Source: Frateuria flava
GTDB taxonomy: Bacteria; Pseudomonadota; Gammaproteobacteria; Xanthomonadales; Rhodanobacteraceae
Direction: 5' to 3'
Assembly: GCF_017837635.1 (NCBI RefSeq)
Contig: NZ_JAGJRS010000031.1
Location: forward strand, 62,001 to 126,000
Length of the DNA: 64,000 bases
The notes beneath the pieces were generated by a model. The model ran no database searches. It saw nothing but the letters and a program-made list of their open reading frames with translations, and had not been told where the DNA came from. The translations under genes and the position numbers were made by a program. Positions 55,478-63,270 of this stretch are shown here, in pieces. Position 1 is the stretch's first letter, and each line of letters starts with the position of its first letter.

Positions 55478-56437
55478 ATGGCTCGCCCCATCTGGACCGG
55501 CACGCTGTCGTTCGGGCTGCTGAACGTCCCGATCCGCCTGATGACCGCCGAGCGCAAGGTCGATCTGCATTTCCGCATGCTCGACCAGCGCAACAACCAG
55601 CCGGTGCGCTACGAGCGCGTCAATGCCGAGTCGGGCGAAGAGGTGCCCTGGAAGGACATCGTCAAGGCGTACGAGTACTCCAAGGGCAATTACGTCGTGC
55701 TGGAAGAATCGGACATCAAGAGCGCCGCGGCCGAGGCACACGAGACGGTTGAGATCGACACCTTCATCGACGCCGGCCAGCTGACCCCCGCGTACTTCGA
55801 GAAGCCCTACTTCCTGGTGCCCGGCAAGAAGGCCGAGAAGGGCTACGTCCTGCTGCGCGAGGTGCTCAAGCGCACCGGCAAGATCGGCATCGCGCGGGTG
55901 GTCATCCGTACCCGCGAATACCTGTGCGCGGTGATGCCGCAGGAAGAGGCGCTGATGCTGATCCTGCTGCGCTTCCCGCAGGAGCTGGTCGACGCGGACG
56001 AATACGCGCTGCCGGACAAGGCGGCTTCCGAATACCGCATCAGCGACCGCGAGCTGGATATGGCCGGGGAGCTGATCGAATCGATGTCCGGCAAATTCGA
56101 GCCGGAGCACTACAAGGACGAGTTCCGCGAGCGCCTGACCGCGGTCATCGAGCAGCGGCTCAAGAGCAAGGGCGTCACCACCACGCTGGAGGAAGAGGAG
56201 CCCGCGCACGCCAACGCCACCACCAACGTGGTCGACTTCATGGCATTGCTCAAGAAGAGCATCGAGGGCAAGCAGCGAACGCCGGCCAAGGGCAAGGACG
56301 AGCCGGAGAAGGCGGAGAAGAAGCCGGCGGCGAAGAAGGCGGCCGCCAAAAAGGCCGAATCGGCGGCCAAGAAGGCCTCGCGCAAGAGCCCGGCCAAGAA
56401 GGCGACCGCTACGCGCAAGGGGCGCAAGGCTGGGTAG
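55478..56437 (+). CDS. ku: Ku protein for non-homologous end joining
   Basis: 319 residues. Ku core from residue 1 to about 255 (MARPIWTGTLSFGLLNVPIRL, YEYSKGNYVVLEESDI, ELIESMSGKFEPEHYKDEFRERL). The C-terminal 50 residues are a Lys/Ala-rich tail (KKPAAKKAAAKKAESAAKKASRKSPAKK), as in other bacterial Ku proteins where it binds DNA and helps threading. The homodimer binds DNA ends and recruits LigD. GGAGGT precedes the ATG. The polymerase-domain gene follows after an 84-bp REP element. Confidence 0.96.
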   Translation: MARPIWTGTLSFGLLNVPIRLMTAERKVDLHFRMLDQRNNQPVRYERVNAESGEEVPWKDIVKAYEYSKGNYVVLEESDIKSAAAEAHETVEIDTFIDAGQLTPAYFEKPYFLVPGKKAEKGYVLLREVLKRTGKIGIARVVIRTREYLCAVMPQEEALMLILLRFPQELVDADEYALPDKAASEYRISDRELDMAGELIESMSGKFEPEHYKDEFRERLTAVIEQRLKSKGVTTTLEEEEPAHANATTNVVDFMALLKKSIEGKQRTPAKGKDEPEKAEKKPAAKKAAAKKAESAAKKASRKSPAKKATATRKGRKAG

Positions 56438-56445
56438 AGTCTTCC

Positions 56446-56522
56446 CTGTAGGAGCGCACCCTGTGCGCGACCGCATCCTGCGGGATCACCATCGCGGTCG
56501 CGCACGAGGTGCGCTCCTACAG
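56446..56522. repeat. REP-like element between ku and the polymerase gene
   Basis: CTGTAGGAGCGCACC (56446-56460) pairs with GGTGCGCTCCTACAG (56508-56522), with an inner matching GTGCGCGACCGC/GCGGTCGCGCAC pair. It is the same family as the elements at 18.7 and 19.0 kb and fills the ku-ligD spacer. Its last G is the first base of the next start codon. Confidence 0.9.
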
Positions 56523-57448
56523 TGAACGATACGGGCCAGAACATCCACGCCAGCAAACGACCTCCCGCGGACCGGCCCATCGACGTCTCCGGCGTGCGGA
56601 TCACGCATCCGGGGCGGGTGGTCTATCCGGATGACGGCATCACCAAGGGCGAGGTGGCTGCCTATTACGCGGCGGTCGCCGACTGGATCCTCCCGGAGAT
56701 CATCAATCGGCCACTGTCGATGGTGCGCTGCCCGGGCGGTACCGACAGCGCCTGCTTCTTCCAGAAACATCACGCGGCCAAGCTTGGTTCCAGCGTGCGG
56801 CCCATTCCGCTGGAGGAAAAGGGCGGCGGGGAGGACGACTACGTCTACATCCGCGACCGCAAGGGCTTGCTGCAGCTGGTGCAGATGAACACGATCGAGT
56901 TCCACCCGTGGGGCTCGCGGGTGGACAAACCCGATGCACCCGACCGCATCGTGCTGGACCTGGACCCCGCGCCGGGCGTCGCGTGGGAAGCGGTGGTGGA
57001 AGGTGCGCGCGGCATTCGTGACCTGCTCGACGGGATGAAGTTGGCGAGTTTCGTGCGCACCAGCGGCGGCAAGGGCCTGCATGTGGTGGTGCCCTTCCGG
57101 CGCGGGCCCGACTGGCAGGCGGTGAAGGATTTCTGCGAGCGGGTGGCGGACACGATGGTCGAGCGTGCGCCCGACCGCTACATCGCCACGGCCAGCAAGG
57201 CACAGCGGGAAGGGAAGATCTTCATCGACTGGCTGCGCAATGCGCGCGGGGCGACCAGCGTGTGCAGCTGGTCGCTGCGGGCGCGCGAAGGGGCGCCGGT
57301 GGCGATGCCGTTGCGCTGGGACGAGCTGGGGAAGGTCGGAGGCGGCGCCGCTTTCGGCATGCAGGCGGCGATCGCGCGGGCGCGGAGCCTGAAGGCCGAT
57401 CCCTGGGAAGGCATGGCCAGGCTGCAGCAGCGCTTGCCGAAGGGCTGA
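56522..57448 (+). CDS. Stand-alone LigD-type polymerase/primase domain
   Basis: 308 residues. It matches the polymerase domain (PolDom) of LigD only: VSGVRITHPGRVVYPDDGITKGEVAAYY, catalytic acidic pair in LDLDPAPG, SGGKGLHVVVPFRRG and IFIDWLRNARGATSV. No ligase or phosphoesterase domain is attached. It should add ribonucleotides or deoxynucleotides at Ku-bound ends. The only start in frame before the conserved domain is the GTG at 56522, inside the REP arm; GTG at codon 26 would truncate the fold. A ligase partner must be encoded elsewhere. Confidence 0.92.
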   Translation: MNDTGQNIHASKRPPADRPIDVSGVRITHPGRVVYPDDGITKGEVAAYYAAVADWILPEIINRPLSMVRCPGGTDSACFFQKHHAAKLGSSVRPIPLEEKGGGEDDYVYIRDRKGLLQLVQMNTIEFHPWGSRVDKPDAPDRIVLDLDPAPGVAWEAVVEGARGIRDLLDGMKLASFVRTSGGKGLHVVVPFRRGPDWQAVKDFCERVADTMVERAPDRYIATASKAQREGKIFIDWLRNARGATSVCSWSLRAREGAPVAMPLRWDELGKVGGGAAFGMQAAIARARSLKADPWEGMARLQQRLPKG

Positions 57449-57463
57449 GGCGGGGCTTCCCCC

Positions 57464-57650
57464 ATCCGCCCTTCGGGCACCTTCCCCCGTCAACGGGGGA
57501 AGGATCGAGTGGCGCGTTCTGCACGCTTGCGAGGTATGCCCAGTGAGCCTTCCCCCGTAAGCGGGGAAGGGCCGGTTGTCGAAGCTCCACCTGAGTGAGC
57601 CTTCCCCCGTTCCACGGGGGAAGGTGCCGACAGGCGGATGGGGGTTGCCC
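57464..57650. repeat. CCTTCCCCCG hairpin repeat cluster
   Basis: Three related hairpins: CCTTCCCCCGT-N-ACGGGGGAAGG at 57480-57503, a diverged one near 57549-57570, and CCTTCCCCCGTTCCACGGGG at 57600-57624, flanked by inverted CATCCGCC(C)/GGCGGATGG. It separates the convergent polymerase and M1 peptidase genes. Confidence 0.85.
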
Positions 57651-57656
57651 CGCGGA

Positions 57657-59606
57657 CTACTTCACCTTCAACAGGTCGTTGGCGCGATCCGCTTCCGGCA
57701 GCACATGCGCCGGGTCCAGCGTGGCGGACACTACCTTGCGCGATCCGGCCACCCGCACCACGTACTCGCGGTGCTGCTGCCAGGTCTCCACCGGCACGCG
57801 CACGTCCTTCGCGCTGCCGTCGTCGTAGGTTAGCCGCAGCGTGTTCGGCAGCACGAGCCGGTCCAGGTTCGCCACCGTCACCGCCGCGCCGTGCGACCAG
57901 TCGCCGTCGACCGGTTCGACCTTGCGCACCGCCATGTCGAAGGTCCAGTTGTGCTGGTACCAGCCGCGCCAGAACCAGCCCAAATCCTCGCCCGCCTCGC
58001 TTTCCATGAAGCGGAAGAAATCCGATGGCGACGGATGGCGGAAGGCCCAGGTGGCGATGTACTTGCGGAAGGCGTCGTCGAAGCGCTCCGGTCCCAGAAT
58101 CTGCTCGCGCAGCAGCACCAGGCCGAAGGCGCCCTTGAAATAGCTGATCGGGTGGCGGTAATTCTCCGGCGTCATGTCGGCGCCGTTGAGCAGGGCGGGC
58201 GCCTGCGGGTCGGCGATCACCTTGGCGATCTCGTCGGCCGGATTGCCGCCGCCGGGCGCGTATTCGCCGTCGCGCTTGGGCGCGAACTCGCCGTGGTTGA
58301 AGGCCTCATCCTCGTAGATGTCCACGAACGTGTTGAAGCCCTCGTCCATCCAGGCGTCGCGGCGCTCGTTGGAACCGACGATCATCGGGAACCAGGTGTG
58401 CCCGATTTCATGCGCGATGAGCATGTGCAGCGATTTGCCCTTGGCACGCTTGTGGTCGAACGTGATGCCCGGGTATTCCATGCCGCCGGCGGTGCCCGCT
58501 TCGTTGATCGCCACCGGCCAGGGATAAGGGAACCACTCCTTCGAGAAGTACTCGACCGAGGCCTTGAGAAACTCGGTGGCGCGGCTCCATTCGCTTTCGA
58601 CCGGGTAGACGGACATCGCCAGCGCCGTCTTGCCGTGCGGCAGGTTGATGCGCGCGGCGTCCCACACGTACGCCCTGGACGCACCGAAGGCCACGTCGCG
58701 CGTGTTCCGCATGCGGAAGTGCCAGGTGAGCGTGCCGCCCTGCTTCGGACGGCTGGACGGCTGGGTGACCTCGGCCGGGGTGCGGATCATCACTGTCCTA
58801 TCGCTGTGGCGCGCTTCGTCCAGCCGCTTGATCTGCGTTGGCGTGAGCACGTCCTGCGGGTTCAGCAGTTCACCGGAGCCGGCCACGATCATGTCCGAGG
58901 GGACGGTGACCTTGTAGTCGAAGTCCCCGTACTCCAGGTAGAACTCGCTGTTGAGGTAGGGCGCGGTGTCCCAGCCGCGCAGGTCGTCGTAGACGCACAG
59001 GCGCGGATACCACTGGGCGATCTCGAAGATGTCGCCATTCCTGCTCGCGTTGACGTCCATGCGCCCGCCGAACTCGCCCGGCACGGTGAAGCTCCAGGCG
59101 ATGTGCACGCGCACCGTGCCGCCTTTGGGCTTCACCGCCTCGGGCAGGCGCAGTTGCATGCGGGTGTCGGAGACGCCCCACTTCACCGGCTTCAGCTGGC
59201 CGCTGCCGTCGTCGACCTCGACCGAGGCGATCCGGTAGCCCTGGGTGAATTCGGTCGGGAACTCGCTGGTGAACGCGCCGCGCGCATCGGGCTTGTAGCG
59301 GTTCTGGTCCAGCTGCAGCCACAGCACGTCAAGCGCGTTCGGGCTGTGGTTGGTGTAGGTGATCGTCTCGCGGCCGGTGAGCAGGCGGCTGGCGGGATCC
59401 AGCGTGGCCTCGATCGTGTAGTCGGCGCGGTTCTGCCAGAACAGCGGGCCCGGCTTGCCGTCGCCGGAACGGTAGGCGTTGACCGGGTCGGGGTAGGTGA
59501 ACGGGGCGAACGTCTGGAGCGGGTCGTAGCGCGGCGCGTCGGTAGCCGCGGCGAGGGTGGTGGCAAGCGCCAGCGCGCCGGCCATGCAGAGTGCGAGTGC
59601 CTTCAT
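57657..59606 (-). CDS. M1-family zinc metallopeptidase, exported
   Basis: 649 residues. Signal peptide (MKALALCMAGALALATTLAA), an N-terminal beta domain and the gluzincin catalytic core HEIGHTWFPMIVGSNERRDAWMDEG, in which His-Glu-x-x-His and a downstream Glu bind zinc; GGMEYPG is the GAMEN-like exopeptidase motif. It should remove residues from peptides in the periplasm. An ATG at 59624 overlaps the AGE gene stop by 4 bp and adds six residues; the ATG at 59606 has AGGGGA at the right distance and is preferred. It is the last gene of the sugar cassette. Confidence 0.9.
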   Translation of the reverse strand: MKALALCMAGALALATTLAAATDAPRYDPLQTFAPFTYPDPVNAYRSGDGKPGPLFWQNRADYTIEATLDPASRLLTGRETITYTNHSPNALDVLWLQLDQNRYKPDARGAFTSEFPTEFTQGYRIASVEVDDGSGQLKPVKWGVSDTRMQLRLPEAVKPKGGTVRVHIAWSFTVPGEFGGRMDVNASRNGDIFEIAQWYPRLCVYDDLRGWDTAPYLNSEFYLEYGDFDYKVTVPSDMIVAGSGELLNPQDVLTPTQIKRLDEARHSDRTVMIRTPAEVTQPSSRPKQGGTLTWHFRMRNTRDVAFGASRAYVWDAARINLPHGKTALAMSVYPVESEWSRATEFLKASVEYFSKEWFPYPWPVAINEAGTAGGMEYPGITFDHKRAKGKSLHMLIAHEIGHTWFPMIVGSNERRDAWMDEGFNTFVDIYEDEAFNHGEFAPKRDGEYAPGGGNPADEIAKVIADPQAPALLNGADMTPENYRHPISYFKGAFGLVLLREQILGPERFDDAFRKYIATWAFRHPSPSDFFRFMESEAGEDLGWFWRGWYQHNWTFDMAVRKVEPVDGDWSHGAAVTVANLDRLVLPNTLRLTYDDGSAKDVRVPVETWQQHREYVVRVAGSRKVVSATLDPAHVLPEADRANDLLKVK

Positions 59607-59620
59607 CGAAAATCCCCTGT

Positions 59621-60832
59621 TCATGGTTGGCCGCCGGCGCGGATCAGCGCGAGCACTTCGTGGCAGGCGCCCATGGTGTGGTAGTCGACCTTGCCGGCCG
59701 GGCTTTTCTCGTCGTCGTACTTGCGGTTGTCGTGGGTGAGGATGCGATACCACGCGCCATGCTCGTGGTCGACGAAATGCTCCCACGCGTACGTCCACAG
59801 CCGCTCGTACCACTGGTCATACACCGCCTCGCCGGTGCGCGCGTGCAGCAGCGCCGCGGCGGCCAGCGACTCGGCTTGCACCCAGAAGTACTTGTCCGCG
59901 TCGCAGATGCTGCCGTCGGGCGCGAAGCCGTAGTGGATGCCGCCGTGCTTCGGGTCCCAGGCGCGCATCAGCGCGGTGTCGAACAGGTGCCGTGCGGTCG
60001 GCAGCAGCCAGCGTTCCTCGCGGCCGCGCTCGGCCAGGTGCGATTCCAGGATCACCAGCAGCTTGGCCCACTCGGTCTGGTGGCCGGGCTGGAAGCCCCA
60101 GGGACGGAACAAATGGCGCGGGTTGGCGCGGTTGTAGTCCCAGTCGACGTTCCAGTCGGCGTCGTAATGCTCCCACACCAGGCCGCCGGCCTTGGCCGCC
60201 TGGCGGCGGGTCATGTGCTCGGCCAGCAGCAGCGCGCGGTCGAGGTAGCGCACGTCGTTGCTGGCCTGGTAGGCGGCCAGCATCGCCTCGCACATGTGCA
60301 TGTTGGCGTTCTGGCCGCGGTAGGGCGAGAAATGCCAGTTCGCGTCGGCCTCGTCGCGGTAGAGACCGGCGGCCGGGTCCCAGTAGTGTTTCTCCAGCAG
60401 CGCCCAGGTCTCGTCCATCCACAGCTCCGCCTCCACCAGTCCCGCGCGCAACGCGCTGGCGCAGGCGAGCAGCACGAAGGCGACGCCGTAGGCGTGGTTG
60501 GTGCGGTCTTCCGGCTGGCCGTCGCGGAGGGTCCAGGCATAGCCGCCGGTGGCCGGGTCGCGGTGCACGTCGCGCAGGTAGCGCAGGCCGTGGCGCGCGG
60601 CTTCCAGGTAGTCGGGGTCTTCGAACTCCATCGCCGCGAAGGCGTAGTTGAAGACGAAGCGGGTGCTGCTGACCAGGTGGCGATGGCTGCGATCGTAGAT
60701 CGTGCCGTCGTCCTTGAAGTAGTGGAAGAAACCGCCCGCCGGGTCGATCGCGCGCGGGTGGTAGAACGCCATGGTCCGGGCGATGTGGTCGCGCAGGAAA
60801 CTCTCGCTGCGGAAATCAGGCAGGGCGGTCAT
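59621..60832 (-). CDS. AGE-family isomerase/epimerase, probable D-mannose isomerase
   Basis: 403 residues, an (alpha/alpha)6-barrel protein of the N-acylglucosamine 2-epimerase family. Conserved segments: GGFFHYFKDDGTIYD, HLVSSTRFVFNYAFA, NHAYGVAFVLLACASAL, NANMHMCEAMLAAYQAS, RPWGFQPGHQTEWAKLLVIL and KYFWVQAESLAAAAL. The family includes mannose isomerases (mannose to fructose). Neighbours (fructokinase, sugar permease, LacI regulator) support that activity rather than sialic-acid or cellobiose epimerisation. The ATG at 60832 with AGGA upstream is preferred over a TTG at 60838. Confidence 0.88.
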   Translation of the reverse strand: MTALPDFRSESFLRDHIARTMAFYHPRAIDPAGGFFHYFKDDGTIYDRSHRHLVSSTRFVFNYAFAAMEFEDPDYLEAARHGLRYLRDVHRDPATGGYAWTLRDGQPEDRTNHAYGVAFVLLACASALRAGLVEAELWMDETWALLEKHYWDPAAGLYRDEADANWHFSPYRGQNANMHMCEAMLAAYQASNDVRYLDRALLLAEHMTRRQAAKAGGLVWEHYDADWNVDWDYNRANPRHLFRPWGFQPGHQTEWAKLLVILESHLAERGREERWLLPTARHLFDTALMRAWDPKHGGIHYGFAPDGSICDADKYFWVQAESLAAAALLHARTGEAVYDQWYERLWTYAWEHFVDHEHGAWYRILTHDNRKYDDEKSPAGKVDYHTMGACHEVLALIRAGGQP

Positions 60833-60878
60833 CTGCAATTCCTAAGGTGGGGTCGCGGAAAAACGAAGCACGCGAACG

Positions 60879-60952
60879 TGCAGGAGCCCGCTTGCGGGCG
60901 ATGCTCCTCCGCCGGCACCCTGAAGGACATCGCCCGCAAGCGGGCTCCTGCA
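60879..60952. repeat. REP-like element between kinase and isomerase genes
   Basis: TGCAGGAGCCCGCTTGCGGG (60879-60898 and following) pairs with the reverse complement ending CCCGCAAGCGGGCTCCTGCA (60933-60952). It shares arms with the element at 9.8 kb and interrupts the operon between fructokinase and AGE genes. Confidence 0.9.
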
Positions 60953-60959
60953 AGTGGCT

Positions 60960-61931
60960 TCAGGGTAGGCGTTCATGCAGGAAGGCATCGACGTCCGCCG
61001 CACTGGGCATTGCGGTGAACGAGCCCTGGCGGGTGACGGTGAGGGCGCCGCAGGCGGCAGCGAAGGCGAGCATCCCTTCAAGCGCCGCGTCTTCACGCAG
61101 CAGCGCCTCGAATGCGGTGGCATGGCCGAGCGCGGCGAGCCGGTACAGCAGGCCGCCGACGAAGGCATCGCCCGCGGCCGTGGTGTCGACCGCCGCCACC
61201 TGCGGGCAGGGCACTTCGCCGCTTGCGTCGCGGCGGAACCAGCGCAGCGGCCGCGGACCGTCGGTAACCACCAGCAGGCGCGTGCGCCCGCGCCACAGGC
61301 GGGTGAGCAGTGCGCCATCCTCGGCCAGCCAGGCGAATTCTTCGGCACACAGCTTGACCACGTCCGCCAGGTGCAGCGCCGGCCATACCGAGGGACGCGG
61401 GTTCGACTCCCGCGGCCACAGCGCCGGGCGCAGGTTGAGGTCGAAGCTGACCAGCGCGCCGGCGGCCTGCGCGCGGCGCATGCCCTCGCGGGTGGTCTCG
61501 GCAAGATCCGGGTCGGTCATGCTGTTGGAGCAGACATGAAAGACCCCGATGTCATCGAACGCCTGCGCGCGGAAGTGTTGTGGACGGAACAGCAGATCGG
61601 CCGAGGGTGGGCGATAGAAGTTGAAGCTGCGCTCGCCGCGGGCGTCCAGGCTGACGAACGCAAGCGCGGTGTTGGCTTCGTCGGTGCGCGCCACGTCGGC
61701 CACACCCACGCCGGCACGCTGGAGGCTGTCGAGCAGGAAATCGCCGAACGGGTCGCGCGCGAGCATGCCGGCGAAGCGCGCCGCGCCGCCCAGGCGCGCC
61801 ACTGCCACCGCCACGTTGGCCGGCGCGCCGCCGGCGAAAGGCACGAACGCGCGCGGGAAGCCCGCCGCGCCGGTGCCCTCGGCGTGAAAGTCGATCAACG
61901 CCTCGCCGAAGCAGAGGATCGGACGGTTCAT
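60960..61931 (-). CDS. PfkB-family fructokinase
   Basis: 323 residues of the ribokinase/PfkB fold. N-terminal sugar-binding ILCFGEALIDFHAEG and AGGAPANVAVAVARLGG; C-terminal ATP and catalytic motif DTTAAGDAFVGGLL with the base Asp. It would phosphorylate fructose produced by the isomerase to fructose-6-phosphate. Its ATG overlaps the permease stop by 4 bp. Confidence 0.92.
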   Translation of the reverse strand: MNRPILCFGEALIDFHAEGTGAAGFPRAFVPFAGGAPANVAVAVARLGGAARFAGMLARDPFGDFLLDSLQRAGVGVADVARTDEANTALAFVSLDARGERSFNFYRPPSADLLFRPQHFRAQAFDDIGVFHVCSNSMTDPDLAETTREGMRRAQAAGALVSFDLNLRPALWPRESNPRPSVWPALHLADVVKLCAEEFAWLAEDGALLTRLWRGRTRLLVVTDGPRPLRWFRRDASGEVPCPQVAAVDTTAAGDAFVGGLLYRLAALGHATAFEALLREDAALEGMLAFAAACGALTVTRQGSFTAMPSAADVDAFLHERLP

Positions 61932-63250
61932 CGACCCTCCAGCGGCGCGCCGACGATGCGCGAGCCGCGCAGGCCGTAGAAAACGATGTAGGCGTAGCAC
62001 ACCGCCGGCAGGACGAAAGCCGCCTGCACGCCGATCGCGTCGGCCAGCGCGCCCTGCGCGAACGGGATCACCGCGCCGCCCACGATCGCCATGATCAGCA
62101 GGCTGGAGGCCTTTTCGGTCAGCGGGCCGAGCCGCTCGATGCCCAGCGTGAAGATGGTCGGGAACATGATCGAGTTGAACAGGCCGATCGCCACGATGCT
62201 CCAGGTGGCGGTCATGCCGGCGGTGCTCATGGTGATCGCCAGCAGCACGATATTGACCGCGGCGAACAGCGCCAGCAGCGCGCGCGGCGAGTAGCGGGTC
62301 ATCAGCCAGGAACCGGCGAAGCGGCCGATCATCGCGCCCAGCCAGTAGTAGGACACGTAGGTCGCGGCCGTGGTCTCAGGCATGTCGCCGATCTGCGGCA
62401 GCGACAGGTAGTTGACCATGAAGCTGCCGATCGCCACTTCGGCGCCGACGTAGCAGAAGATCGCGATCACGCCGAACAGCACGTGCGGGATGCGCAGCGC
62501 ATCGAGCAGCGTGTGGTGCGCGCGGTCGGCCTGCTCGGTGGCTTCCTCCAGCGCGGGCAGGCGGAACAGGTACACCAGCACCGCCAGCACGAACAGCGCG
62601 ATGGCCAGGCCCAGGTAGGGGCCCTGCACGGCTTGCGCTTCCTGCGCCCGGTAGACCAGTTGCTCGGCCGGCGAGAGCTGGGCGACTTCGAGCGAGCTTT
62701 TCACGGCGACGGCAAGGATCAGCAGGCCGCCGAAATGGGGTGCCAGGAATGTGCCGAAGGAGTTGAGGGCCTGCGCCAGCGTGAGGCGGCTGGAGCTGGT
62801 GCGCGCCGGTCCGAGCAGTGCCACGTACGGGTTGGCGGCCACCTGCAGCACCGTGATGCCGGTGGCCAGCACGAACAGCGCCAGCAGGAAGGCCAGGTAG
62901 GAATGCAGCCCTGCCGCCGGCCAGAAGCCCGCGGCGCCGATGCCTGCGATCGCCAGGCCCGCGACGATGCCGAGCTTGTAGCCCAGATGCGCCACCAGCC
63001 GCCCGGCCGGCAGCGACATCAGGAAGTACGCGCCGAAGAAGGTGAACTGCACCAGCATCGCCTGCTTGTAGTTCAGCTCGAACAGCGCCTTCAGGTGCGG
63101 GATCAGGATGTCGTTGAGGCAGGTGAGGAAGCCCCACATGAAGAAGATCGTGGTGACCACCGCGAGTGCGGCCGGGTAGCTGGTGTAGCGCTCGCGTGGC
63201 CCATCGGCGGGGGCGGCGGGCGACCGGTGGGGAGCTTGCGTGATGGCCAT
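61928..63250 (-). CDS. FucP/GluP-type sugar MFS transporter
   Basis: 440 residues and 12 predicted membrane helices. The start FFMWGFLTCLNDILIPHLKALFELNYKQAMLVQFTFFGAYF is typical of the fucose/glucose/galactose:proton symporter family, as is LQVAANPYVALLG. It should bring a hexose, here probably mannose, across the inner membrane. AAGGAG precedes the ATG at 63250. It lies 20 bp after the LacI-type regulator. Confidence 0.93.
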   Translation of the reverse strand: MAITQAPHRSPAAPADGPRERYTSYPAALAVVTTIFFMWGFLTCLNDILIPHLKALFELNYKQAMLVQFTFFGAYFLMSLPAGRLVAHLGYKLGIVAGLAIAGIGAAGFWPAAGLHSYLAFLLALFVLATGITVLQVAANPYVALLGPARTSSSRLTLAQALNSFGTFLAPHFGGLLILAVAVKSSLEVAQLSPAEQLVYRAQEAQAVQGPYLGLAIALFVLAVLVYLFRLPALEEATEQADRAHHTLLDALRIPHVLFGVIAIFCYVGAEVAIGSFMVNYLSLPQIGDMPETTAATYVSYYWLGAMIGRFAGSWLMTRYSPRALLALFAAVNIVLLAITMSTAGMTATWSIVAIGLFNSIMFPTIFTLGIERLGPLTEKASSLLIMAIVGGAVIPFAQGALADAIGVQAAFVLPAVCYAYIVFYGLRGSRIVGAPLEGR

Positions 63251-63270
63251 GGAGGACTCCTTCGGTCCGG

